Shown: in pieces, positions 10,160 through 21,559 of the stretch
Layout of the letters: the number at the start of each line of letters is the position of its first letter
How positions within the stretch are numbered: position 1 is the first letter of the stretch
Origin: Neoscytalidium dimidiatum
Lineage: Eukaryota > Ascomycota > Dothideomycetes > Botryosphaeriales > Botryosphaeriaceae
Reading direction: 5' to 3'
Assembly (NCBI GenBank): GCA_037367355.1
Contig: CM074695.1
Span: forward strand, 1,178,001 to 1,242,000
DNA: 64,000 nucleotides
Notes under the pieces: generated by a model
The model's database searches: none
What the model was told of the DNA's origin: nothing
The model's input: only the letters and a program-made list of their open reading frames with translations
Translations under genes and position numbers: made by a program

Positions 10160-13100
10160 TCTTGGTCTTGCCCCTCCCTCCAGCACAGGCCAAAACCGGC
10201 GCACGAGGCAAGGAAGGCAGCAGCTCAGGGTCGTGTCAGTCCCTGTGCCCCTCCTTCCTGACGCGGCATGTGGCATGGAGCTTAGGAGGAGGCAGACAGA
10301 CACACAGACAACCCCGCTGACGCCATCATGGACCAAGCACAGCACGGAGCTCCACCTCGCCACTGCGCCTTCCCAGCCGCGCGCCTCGCTCGTGAAAGCT
10401 GCGCAGAAGCTCCCAGCCTCTGGATTGCTGCGCCTTGCAAAGCTTGAGCTGCGTTGGTCCAATCTTAGTCCAGAACGTGGACCGTCGAGATCGTAGGCCG
10501 AGACCCACCCTTTCTGTATCAGCCTCATCAGTCGACGCTGTGGGGAATGGTGAGCCTATTTCCAAGGTTTCCAGAACCACCGGGATTTGCTTGCCCAACT
10601 CCCCGATTGGATGCCAACACGTCAATCACGTTTCCACAGGCTCTCCACACGACGTCGAGCACGGAATACGGCACCAGCGTGTTGCACAGCCAAGCGACGA
10701 ATGGCCAGAGGAGGCGTACGGGAAGAGATCTGAAGCAGGCCCCTTGACTCGGCGGCCGGGTATTCGGCCATGGTACGAGAGCGCCGTGGCGGCTAAGCTT
10801 TCCCAGGGCTCCCATTGATCAATAGAGATAGAGAGGAGCTGGTGCTGGCCCCGGTCGATGCAGAATGGCTAGCTACTTGGCGCCAGCGGCGGTTGGCCCG
10901 CAGCCCGTCTCAGGGACCCAGGGACCCGCCAACGCGAGTGCGTGTGCGTGTGCGTGTCCGTGATCCAGACCCTTTGATGCTGATGGGCAAGCAATCTCAC
11001 CCAAGCGTTGCGCGGTTTTTCAATGGAGCGCGAGAGATGAGGAAGGGCACGGCGGACATGCGGGCAGCGAGCTTGAGCTCGAGCTCTGGAGCTGCAGTGC
11101 CGCAGTGCCGCAGTTCCGCTGGCAGCCCCACTCGCCCTGCCCCGCCATCGTCTGTGGCTGTTGCGTCTCTCTGATCCCTCCCAGGCCCTGACTCTCACCG
11201 CATCGTCATCGTCGAGCTTGTTCGTCCCTCGCCCGTGACTGGCCTTCTTACCCGTCGGAATAAGACCTGTCGCACGCCCGACCCTGCTGCTCCTGCATGA
11301 GAGGATCGTTTCATCTCGTGGCCTTTCGGCGTGCTACAGCGACGTCGCCGGTGCATCCTTGTTGTCCCGCTCTTGTTCATCCACAGCACTCCAGCCTCGT
11401 ATCGTCGTTCCATTCTGGCCAGCGTGGCACCAACGCTCAGGTCCGCGGCGGGGTCGAAAACGAGCTCAGGGTCCAAGCTCTGGCGCTCAGCATCGCGGAC
11501 GGATGCCGACGGATGAATTGGCTTTGCGGCGAAAAGCTTTCCGCGGTTGCGCCGCTGGCCTCGCCTCTCCATGTTTCAAGGCCGCTTCGCCGCGAAAATG
11601 CCATCGCGATCGAAGTCGAGACGCGTCGTAGGTTGATTGCGAGATGCGAGAATCGAGGAGAGGTTGTAGCAGAGTTGGCGGGTCTCCCGCCGGGCGCTAA
11701 CGGTGATGGTTTAGATTCCGTTGCACTATTGCGGCCTCTCCGTTAGGCTAAGTTGCATGTTTGAATCTGGACACCATGCTTGCAGACTGGTCCGGATCAT
11801 GCATTCGAAGATAAGAACAGGTCTATTCAGGCGCGTGGAATATTTTCATGGAAACCTGCTACACCCTACGTATGTATACAAGAACTATTTCGCGTTTGCT
11901 GCGGTGTCTGCAACTTTCTGCCATTAAAAGGGAGACGGGAAGAGAATACCTCATCGTTGCCCGGTCTGCATGCCTTTCGCATACAGGGCCCGTAAACCGC
12001 AAGAACCACACTCCGAACATCCAGAGTCCATGTCAGACTTTTGCTCCCTAAGCTGTGTTAGCGGGTATTCGAAGTCGTTCTGGAATATGAACATGTTATG
12101 ATCAGCACCGAGAACGAGGAGTCGCTGCCCATCTTCAAGACGTGTTATCCTTCTATACCAGGCTAACTTGCCAGACTCCCACTGTATCTAGTTTCTAAAG
12201 GGTCTGTTGCACCAATCTTGCACTAGCCTGGCAGAAGCATATTGTTTTCTATCCGAGCCAGCGTATCAGCCATAACAAGTCACCTATTGGCACATGTCTG
12301 CTCCTGGTATCCAAAGAAAGCTCTGCTGAAGCGGCAGAGGCCTTCTACAACACTAACACATTTGTGTTTGCCCATGGCATGGACTTCGAGGAATTTTTTA
12401 TCATGCTCTCTTCGACTAATGCGCTCGTAACGAAGAGCATCGTTATCTACCAAATTCATGTACCAGCAACGCTGAACCGCGGTTTCCGGTGAAACTCCTC
12501 ACAGAATAGCCCACTGTAGTACCTCTTCGCTGTCCAGATTATTATGTTGATACTATTACTATACTGCGAGGCCTGGGGATATAGCGCTCAAGCCGTCAGC
12601 CGCTTGCACATTCGCTCGATAATGAACTCCGCGCACTCACTCTTCTCACGTATCTTGATCTTGAAAGGACTATCAAGTTGAGAGCTAGCATTCCTGCCTT
12701 GATTTGAGCCTGCATGTTGCTGATCCTCGCTGCAACAGAGCTGCGCTAAAACCACGTCCATGGTCACATACGCTTAGAGCATATTTCTGCACAAGCCAAA
12801 TTATTTGCAGCCTGGATGCGGGTGAGTGGTTGTCTTCTGGTGTCACACATTTTGGAAGTAGTGTGGGCCGTGTTCATGGACGAATAGGCAGCGAACAGGG
12901 AAAGTCCGCTTGCGCTGGAAAGATAGGAAACGGGCGTAAGTTTGTAAGGGTTCCCACTGAAGAGTAAAGAGTAGATAAGACGCCGTTCCCTTTATTTCAT
13001 GCTACTTCCAAAGGCCATCTATCAGCGCACAGTTCTCTGGTTGAGTGCTTTGAGTTGAACATAAGCACATGGAACGAGCCTAACGGCATTTGCAAATTAG

Positions 13101-13720
13101 TATCCGAATCGGTCGTTTATTTGGTGATTGCTCTTGCTCAGTCTCAGGATAGCGTTCGAAAAACTTACTTTCTACCATGTCATGTGTCCCTTGGATAATA
13201 AAGCCAAGGCGCAGTGCCAAAAATATTAGGTTTTTACGAACAAAGGGAATGGCTGCATATACATACACTTAACCTTCCATCTGAATGGCTGCAATCTATT
13301 CTGCTTCAAGACAGACTAATACTATTTACGCTCTCTTGTTTCTCAAATCAATGATCAGAAAGAAATATTAATGTCTCGTACCTATCTTGTAACGAATGTT
13401 TTGCGCAAAGATAGGCAGAAGCTCCGCCATGTCTTCTGTACGAACGGAAAAGCCGAGCAAAATGTCAGCGAAAATCCAAATGCGTATAAAATTGCAGCAC
13501 TCATAAATGGTTTCCTAATATATTCTAAGTTTTCCTGAACTCAAAACAGAGTAGAACTCTCCAGCTGTGTCCACTCTACAGGCCAGAGCTCAGAACACGT
13601 GGAGATCCGGTTAAGAAAAATTCAACCCCGCACACTCTCATGACGCTTATATAGCACAGAGACCTCCTCAAGGCCAGTCCACACCACTATCCCTCGCAGA
13701 TCAATCAGCTTGAGTCCGAG
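10160..13720. other. Intergenic region without recognised gene
   Basis: About 3.5 kb with only short, mutually overlapping frames. A GTGCGT-type dinucleotide microsatellite lies near 10937-10962. From about 11.7 kb onward base composition becomes more AT-rich. I could assemble no exon set with recognisable protein similarity. Confidence 0.5.
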
Positions 13721-14284
13721 ATGAGATTCCTGTTCTCTGCATCCATGGTACTCTACGGCACGAGCAGTGCATACATATGTACCTGCCTCCAAGCAGCGTA
13801 TCAAGGCCCAGTCCCTCCACCAGGGACAAAGATGTGCGACAACAACAGTGGCTACCCAGATAACCCCTTCAGTCAAACATTCAGGGGCAATTACGTCTGC
13901 GGACTCGGATATGAGAATTGTGGAGGAGGCAGCTCGGGCGAACAGAATGTTGTGTGAGTGAATTTCCGCGTCTACTTTCGGCCCTGAATCCATTTCTTTG
14001 TGAAAATGGAATTCGCGTGCCTACATACAGCGACTAACTTTCTTTGCTTTGTACAGATTGTGGTATGATCGGAATACGAATCACTTTTGTTACTCGCTGT
14101 CGAGTGAGGTGAGCGGTTTATGTGAAAAGCCGGGCAGAAATGCATGTTCTTGATTGGAGAAGGGATGAGAAAATGGTGGCAATGTGGTGTTCCGTGAGGA
14201 ATTTTATGGGGCCCTAATCCCTCCCTTTGTCCTTTCAACTTCTTATTGTTCAAGGATGGTTGCAGTGGAGGCTACAGTAGGTGA
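13721..14284 (+). CDS. Small secreted cysteine-rich protein (effector-like)
   Basis: Proposed exons are 13721-13953, 14057-14108 and 14255-14284, with GTGAGT and GTGAGC donors and TACAG and TTCAAG acceptors, giving about 104 residues. The N-terminus MRFLFSASMVLYGTSSA looks like a signal peptide, and the mature part is short, rich in Cys, Gly and Asn, and starts with YICTC. If the second donor is not used, translation runs on for 15 codons past 14108 and adds two further cysteines (ending NACS, stop at 14154-14156). That gives an even total of eight cysteines, so both ends are possible. I recognise no family. Size, secretion signal and cysteine content fit candidate effector or antimicrobial small secreted proteins. 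It sits 92 bp from the convergent end of the Zn2Cys6 regulator gene. Confidence 0.6.
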
Positions 14285-14375
14285 GGAGAGGTCAGCAAGG
14301 GTCTCATTTATCTCATGCTCATGGATGTGAGACGCAACGGGCGCTTGACCTTTGAGAACATGTCTATGCAAGGAT

Positions 14376-16883
14376 CTATGGATAATTGAAATCTGCATCT
14401 AGGAAGGAGTTGTTGCTACACTGAAACAGAAACTCGTCTGCCGATTGCGAGATGAATTGAGAAAACAGAGTGTCTGACAATTCGTCATTGCCGGTGGTGC
14501 CGAGAATGGCCTGTTCGGTGATGTCCAAATTTGAAAGAGAAATATCATGTCCCTGTGGGGGTTGCTCCATATCGGAGACTGGATAGGTTAGTTACTGTGA
14601 TGCATAAGCGTGTGGAGGATTTTCTTACTCAGGGAGTCATAGACTTTTAGAAACCCTTCGATGCACTGGCGAGCTTTCAGGCTCATCAAGCTTGTTCGTT
14701 GTAAAGTTTGCAAGGTCTTCAGGGAGCGGTCCAACGAGGTTCGAACATCGGCAAGTGTCGAGTCCTGGAAGATCTGTTTGTATTCTGGAAGATGACATGC
14801 GAGGAGTATTCCAAAAAGATGGAGCACAACATTAAAAGCTGAATGGATCAGTATCATGTGATCAACCCGAGAACTGTAATTATTCTGACTTACACGTGTA
14901 ATTGCATGTCCACCATACCGCGTTGGAGTCGAGGTACGTCTCTCCACATGCCGCAGCACCATGGATTATTCGTTGTAGGGTTTTTGCTGCGGACAAGTCA
15001 TCCTTGATAACAGGTGTCGTATACTCAAGCAGTGGGCTATTATCTTTTTGACGCACTTCCACGTTTCGATCACTGAGTAATCGAAGAAGCACGGGGTTGT
15101 TGACAAGAAGCACGGCTTGGTAGTAACGAATTGATAGAAGAACAGAGAAATTACTCGTCTGGGATGACAAGGAGCCCCAGTCGTCCAGTTCAGTACCATT
15201 GAGGATTGGGCAATATGATAGTGTATCTCGGCGCCACCCATCCAGCTTAAGAAGGAGTTGGAGCCTTCGGGTGACCAGTTCCGGGAGTGATATATCCATC
15301 GATCCGAGGTTACAGTCGTATAAGGACTCGATGACGTGACTCTGAATGCCGTACAACAAACTTAAAATTTGTGAGCCTTTCTGCTCAATGTATTTCTCCA
15401 CTGATACTTACGTAAGACGCTCGAAATACAACATGCTTGAAACAGGATCAGGTATTTGGATCAGAAGCTCGGGATTTACACTTGGTCTATGAGTCCGGAT
15501 ATGATGTTGTGGGACCAGTAATGGACGACCAAGCGCTGTGCTCAAGTACCTAGAAGTCTTCAGCAACCGATCCTCTCAAATCGCGACTCTTGGTGATTTA
15601 CCTGTCCTGATTGATTACAGCATTCCACAGTGTATGCCGTATCCTTCTTTCTTCTGCCTCAAGTTCATGATACACAAGCGGCGAGTGAAGACCCAGTTGG
15701 TAGGCGGACTTCACCACAAGCGCATGATACGTCCAGCTTGCTACCGCGCGTTGGTTGTTTTGCTGAAAGTTTGAAAGTAGGAGCAAGGCCTGGATTAGTT
15801 CGACGCTTGCTCCTCGAAGAGTGCGGTCATCGAGTAGTGCCAAAGCTCGCTGGTAGAAGACTTCGGGGTCCGTATTCTGTAGAGTGGATGAGGCATGTGC
15901 GCAGATGATGTTCAAAAGCGCGCGCATCGACCTCGTATGCCGTTTGTGCACCTGGTTCAACAGAGTTGTCTTTCTCACATACGGCAGTACGCTGCCGACA
16001 GTGTCACAGAACCGATGAATGAGCATAATGAGATCACTGTCGTTAGGCAGGACATAGAAACTGTGAGGGGGTGGCTCTGCGTTTACCCTCTGCTGTGTGG
16101 TTGGGTTTGCCGACGCCTCGGCATGAGCTTGGGTTGGCATAGTTTTGAACTTTATGAATCTGTTGGTAGAAGATTGTAGCCACGAGCCTTGAGCAAACAC
16201 ATCTGAGAGGCTGCGGAAGAGAAAGTGGTTTGAAGTGGGTCCTGCTCGCTTTGATAAGTCCGGCTGAGGCTACTCGAGTAAAGCGCTGAACCATACCAAA
16301 ATAGCCAACGTTCTGTTCAGGCACCTCATTGAATGCATCAGTTGCAAGTGTATCCACTGCACCTTCATCCGGAGCGCTTTCTACAGCCTCTTCAGGGGGT
16401 TCTTGAGTAGAGCATGGACTATCAAGGCTGAGCTGGCTCTGGTTCCCGGTGCATGGAGCACTCAATCGAGACTCCAATTTCTTGATTCGCTTGACCAATC
16501 TCTCTTTTGTTCTGCTTTCTCGTTAATGTTATAGATCTCAACCATCTTCTGTCACATACATGATTTGCGCTCGTCGTGAATCGCGCCGGTCCTGTCCTGA
16601 AATCTCGTATCGGCATTCGGTTTCCTGACCCAAACATGGCGAACAGCGTGGTCGTCCGCCATCGCACTACACATGATGTCATACGTCAGGACAGCAAACA
16701 GATGGGCGCTGATGAGCTCACTCGCGACTTCTTCCTCCTACATGCTGTGCAAGCTAGCTCCACCCTGCGCTTCCGAGGAGGGCGGGCCCCGCTGCCTAGA
16801 TGATGCTGAGACGCCCACATGACAGAAACCCCAGAGGATGTAGCGATATCAGGGTAAACAAAGTGTTGCGGAAGAACAGCCAT
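14376..16883 (-). CDS. Zn2Cys6 fungal-specific transcription factor
   Basis: Eight exons reconstructed: 16883-16722, 16666-16560, 16511-16297, 16202-15602, 15549-15412, 15360-14894, 14838-14629 and 14578-14376. They total 701 codons including stop (700 residues), and all introns are 48-94 nt. The binuclear cluster is complete and canonical: Cys45, Cys48, Cys55, Cys62, Cys65 and Cys72 with spacing C-x2-C-x6-C-x6-C-x2-C-x6-C. An intron falls exactly between residues 54 and 55. A basic heptad-like segment follows (KRIKKLESRL), the usual dimerisation coiled coil. The fungal_trans middle homology region (PF04082) is evident from the stretch around RALALLDDRTLRGASVELIQ through TYHALVVKSAYQLGLH to the LGRP motif. 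The protein ends with an acidic/Asn-rich tail, a likely activation region. Its position beside P450, MFS and monooxygenase genes suggests it is the pathway-specific regulator; that is inference. Confidence 0.9.
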
Positions 16884-17115
16884 TTCGAGAGAGTGGCCGG
16901 CAAGTGAAGATGGCTCTGCGTAAACCCCGCTTGCCTCGGACTTGCCGGCTCCTCCGAAGCACTAAAATCCACACTACCCCGCAATACTGGGGTCCTTGCA
17001 GTTATTTGCTCTTTTTGGCACGATGTAACGCACTTAACCGCCCGATGACCCATGTTAAATGCGTCACAGATCTTTACATTGTAAATCCAGCGAGCGCTGC
17101 CCTCCTCCATCCAGC

Positions 17116-18890
17116 CTATGTCTCTGTCACACGCGTTCTCCGCCGCGCCTTCACCATCAGCGGCCGCTCAAGCTCACTTATCCCAACACTGACCAAATCG
17201 GGGACTTTCCCAACAAACGCGCCGCTCTCGACTCCGATCTTCTCTTCAGGATCCGCCAACTCGAACTCAAATTCCCTCAGCAAAGTGCTTGACAACTTGT
17301 ATATGTTCGTCTGCGCAACTGTCTTCCCTATGCACTGTCGTCCTCCCAAACCAAAATGCATCAAATACCTCGCACGCGCAGCCAAGTTTGGCTTCTCCCA
17401 TCGCTCAGGGTCAAATACGTCGTGATCATCACCCCAGATTGCAGGATTGTGGTGGAAAGCATGATTGCACACCGCAACTGAGGTCTACACGGACGTGAGC
17501 GAATGATTTTGGGTCTTCTCTTCTGATGACTATACTTACTCCTTGAGGGATGTGCCGCCCAGCAATTACAACACCCTCCGGTACCATCACTCGACGCGCC
17601 AAAGGCATCGTGAAAACAGGCGTGATGCGAAAATTCTCCCGGACGCACTGCCGGAGGTACGCCAAGGAGGATTCGACATCAGACACCGAGTAAGCAGGCC
17701 GCTCCGGAGATAACGGCGGAAGACTCGCATCGATTTCTGCGACGCATTTTGCCATGATCTGTGGGTAGTGGAGGAGATGATAGAAGAGAAGGGCAGTGGT
17801 GGCGCTTGTCGTATGGGTTCCTGCAATGCTGGTCGACGATGTTAGGGCGCATATTGCTGCTAATCTCACTGGCATTCACCACTTACATAAAGCCGAATGC
17901 TTCTGTTTCCAGGTCCGTCTTGGTTAAACGCTCTCCGGTGTCCGGATGCTTGGCGAAAATTAGGTTAGTGAGGATATCTTTTCTCTGTCTGGACGCTGCG
18001 GCCTCATCGTCTTTGATGTCTTGCAGGGCGTCGAGTCTTCGCTGCACGCAACGGGACGCGAGCGCGGCGCATGCCGCACGGCCTCTGAAAAGGCGCTGCA
18101 AACCCTCAATCGGGACTTTCGGAAGCCACTTCTTTAGCCTCATCGTCATGAGCGGCCAAGCCCCCGTTACCGCGGCAAGGAAGCTGTGTTCTTTGACGGG
18201 CGGAACAAGAGATTCGTCATCTGCAGCTTGCACGCCGAACGACTGGCTGAACGCCAGCTCGCCGAGGACGTCGATGGTGTAGTAGTGAAGGACTTTCTTC
18301 AGATCGAAAGCCTCGCCGCTGTCGCAGAAGCCTGCTACCTTATCCTTCAGGATCTGCACATTAAGGTCCAGAAACTCCTCCATCTCCTTGACGTAGGATA
18401 TTGAGAAGCTGTGAGACATATGGCGTCTGCGGATTGCGTGCGCCTGTAAGAACTGTGTCAGACAAGCAATCAGCTACACTAAATCCTCTGAGATGCTCAC
18501 TGCTTCGTCTCGTGTGCCAAAAACATTTGGATGCGCTGCTCCATAAGCATCGTAGAACTCAGTCTTCGGCATAGTCCTGCCGCCCTTCTGGTAAATGATT
18601 GGAACTGAATCTTCCGTGGTGATGCTGAGCTTGTCTGGGCCATAACGAACAAATGGACCATATTTAACATGCAGGTCCGTAAGACGGTACGGCTGCTTCA
18701 GGGTCCAAAACTGGTAGACTTGCCAAAGATCAGTCAGAGATGCTAGGAATGGACCGGGATAGCCAGCGAGAGGGTGGAAGAAGCGCTGATATATCACATA
18801 GGCGGTAAGAAAGGCGAAAGAAAATAGGAAAGCCAGAGCCAGCAGCTTGAACGCGCGAGACTCGGAGGAATTGAAAAGTGAGAGGTCCAT
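17116..18890 (-). CDS. Cytochrome P450 monooxygenase (membrane-anchored)
   Basis: Four exons, 18890-18501, 18443-17887, 17828-17540 and 17484-17116, give 534 residues with introns of 55-58 nt. Features in order: an N-terminal membrane anchor (about residues 14-33), the proline-rich hinge HPLAGYPGPFLASL, the C-helix region IRRRHMSHSFS, the I-helix oxygen-binding motif AGTHTTS, the K-helix ExxR as ENFR, the PERW motif, and the heme loop FGLGGRQCIG with the axial cysteine at about position 463. Length and all key residues are intact. It resembles fungal microsomal P450s acting on aromatic or polyketide-like substrates, but the CYP family cannot be fixed by eye. It is transcribed away from the MFS gene across a shared promoter and lies 232 bp downstream of the regulator's start on the same strand. 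Confidence 0.93.
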
Positions 18891-19574
18891 GATGCGTTAT
18901 TTTGGTCAGAGAATCGGTCTATTGAGTATGAGTCTGAGAAGGAGCGGCAAGAGCGATTATATTGTTTTTTTGAACACACGCTCCCAACGCGACATGCAAG
19001 CACATCTTGTAGTTTTGCGTTCAAACGCGGTTGTTGACGATCCAATCGGGTACTGGCTTCCCGTTGTGTTGCGGGGTAACCAATAGGATGGAGGTCTCCC
19101 GGACCTTGGTCCTCGCCATTCAGACCCAATGAGGTCGAGGCTTCCCGGAAGCATCCCTTGGCAGAGAAGGCTTGTTTCTACAGAAAACTTAATATTAACT
19201 ATGCGGACGGGGGATGCAAACTGATGGGTATCTCAATAGTGGAAATGTCATTTCAGTCTGAAGAAGGAAAGTGATCCGCCACCCCGCAAGGTCAACAGCT
19301 TCTCCGAGCTCGACTATGCTTAACACCGAGGTGTCGGAGATGGTTTACGCGTCTGTTGAGAGCTGACCTGCCTGATTGGACTGAAGTCCTCATGCATTTG
19401 GCGAGTGTGCATCTCCGCTCCCCAAGGAAAGGACCCCATGGGGCTCTAAAGTCCGTGGCAAGTCCCGTCCAGCTGCTCAACATCCTTTCAGCCGGAAGAG
19501 TACATAGAGGGGAGTCCATCGCCACAATTTAATTCGGTATACTACTCAAGTCTAACAATCCCTCAACTACGAAA
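18891..19574. promoter_or_regulatory. Bidirectional promoter between P450 and MFS genes
   Basis: This 684-bp region separates two divergent start codons. It carries an imperfect 13-bp direct repeat of the form GAGG(TC/CT)TCCCGGA at 19091-19103 and 19137-19149, with starts 46 bp apart. Repeated CGG/CCG triplets are the usual half-sites of Zn2Cys6 dimers, so these are candidate binding sites for the neighbouring regulator. This is inference; no binding data are available. Confidence 0.45.
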
Positions 19575-21335
19575 ATGGCCTCGGAGATGAAGAGCGCGGA
19601 GGCGCAACACTTTGAGGACGAGAGCGATCATCCCGGCCGTGGCCCGCAACTAAAGAGTGAGGAGACGCAGTATATTGAAGAAGCCAAAATTACGCCGGGA
19701 ACAACACTCTCAGAAGCTCATCAGGACTATTTGCTCAGCCATCATGGGACTTTGGACCTCCAGCCAGTCCCTGACATGACCGATGCGGATCCATATAACT
19801 GGCCGAAGCGGAAGGTAGTGCTATTCTGTTCTACATGGTGCTGTCATGCTGATATTCAATAGAAAGTCATAAACCTCATCCTTGTAGCCTTCCATGCCAT
19901 GATGGCAACTTTCACTGCCGCTGCCATTCAGTCAGCTTTTGCAGACATTGCGGTTGACCTAGATGTTAGCATTGAGCGGGCCAGCTACTTGACTTCCCTT
20001 GTCATTGCCATCCTCGGTGGAGCGCCTCTCTTCTGGAGACCGTTGTCTGATCGCTACGGCCGGCGCCCAATATTCCTGATCTCTCTCATCTGTAGCCTCA
20101 TTGGCAACGCGGGCTGCGCGAAGAGCCCTTCATACGGCACGATGGGGTTATGTCGCGCAATCACAGCCTTCTTCATCTCACCTGCCGCGGCAATTGGCAG
20201 CGCAGTGGTGCAAGAGACCTTTTTCAAGCACGAGCGAGCCCGGTACATGGGTATCTGGACGTACGCACCCGCCCTCCCCTGCTATTCTGGTGTGCAAGCT
20301 GACCCAAACCACAAGACTCCTCGTCACCCTCGGCGTGCCTACCGCACCTTTCATTTTCGGTTTCGTCGCCCTGCGTGTCGGCTACCGCTGGATTTACTGG
20401 ATTCTGGCCTGTGTACATCCCACCTGCTCGCCAACCCGCTCGCTCCCCATTCCCTCACTAACGCGCCCACGCAACAGACCAACGCCGTCCAATTCCTCCT
20501 CTACCTCTTCCTCGGCCCCAAAACGCGCTACCTCCGCAGCACGCCAACTGCGCCCGCTCCTACCACCGCATCCACCTTCACGACCCGCTACCTCACCTTC
20601 CGCCGCATCGACCCGACGCCGCTCCGCATCCACGACTTCTACCAGCCCCTCCGCTTCGCCGCGCGCCCCTGCGTCGTCGTCCCCGCCGCCACGTACGCGA
20701 TGGTCTTCCTGCTGGCCAGCGTGATGATCACGATCGAGATCCCACAGCTGTTCGTCGAGAAGTTCGGCTTCAACACGCAGCAGGTGGGCCTGCAGAACAT
20801 CGCCATCATCATCGGGTCCGTCATCGGCGAGCAGATGGGCGGGATAGCGTCGGATAAGTGGATGGGGTGGAGGCGGAAGAGGACGGGTGGGAGGACCGAG
20901 CCCGAGTTCAGGCTGTGGCTGAGCTACGGCGGGTACCTGTTGGCTATTGCCGGGGTCGTGGTGTTCCTGGTGCAGATTGGCAACGCGAGCGATGAGTGGA
21001 ACGTCACTCCTGTGATCGGCGCGGCTGTTGCGGCGGTGGGCAACCAGCTCGTGACGACGGTGCTGATCACGTATGCGGTCGACTGCTATCGTGAGGAGGC
21101 GGCGGGCGTTGGTGTGTTTATCACGTTTGTGAGGCAGACCTGGGGGTTCATTGGGCCGTTCTGGTAAGTTTTGGATGTGGCTCTGTTTTGCAAGCTGTTA
21201 ACGCGAGCCAGGTTTCCGACGATGATTGAGAATTTGGGGTTCTATGGTAGCTCTGGGATAACTACGGCGTTGATGGTGGGTGTGAGTATGATACCAACAG
21301 TGTGTCTGCAGCGGAAGGGGCGCTCCTGGCGTTGA
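19575..21335 (+). CDS. MFS drug:H+ antiporter-type transporter
   Basis: Five exons, 19575-19814, 19863-20260, 20316-20412, 20478-21163 and 21212-21335, give 514 residues; introns are 48, 55, 65 and 48 nt and all keep frame. A hydrophilic acidic N-terminus of about 75 residues ends in DPYNWP-K-R, typical of the DHA1 (Tpo/Flu1-like) multidrug branch. The loop 2-3 signature is readable as PLSDRYGRRPIFL. About 12 hydrophobic segments are present, with a central cytoplasmic loop after GPKTRYLR. The C-terminal segment includes IEIPQLFVEKFGFNTQQVGLQ and the motif GFIGPFWFPTM split by the last intron. Transporters of this group export toxic or secondary metabolites. The pairing with P450, monooxygenase and regulator suggests export of the product or of an inhibitory substrate. 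Confidence 0.92.
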
Positions 21336-21559
21336 ATGACGCAGTTATTATGGTTTAAGAGGACGCCAAGCATTTTCGTTTGGCTTTGCAGTGATACATG
21401 AGGTTGGCGGTAACAGGGATAGTTGTACGAGCTTTTATCCTTCTCTTTAGGAATGATATCTCTGGAATGCAAAGCGCAAGTATTAGCCTTAGCTGTATTC
21501 TTCCCCAGATTTGGAAACTGACTTAATCCGTCTTCCATTGATCAGCTATCTATAACTGA

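Noticed and set aside
10937..10962. GTGCGT repeat as a telomere-like or CRISPR-like array
   Set aside because: It is a simple dinucleotide-type microsatellite; no spacer structure and no TTAGGG repeats.
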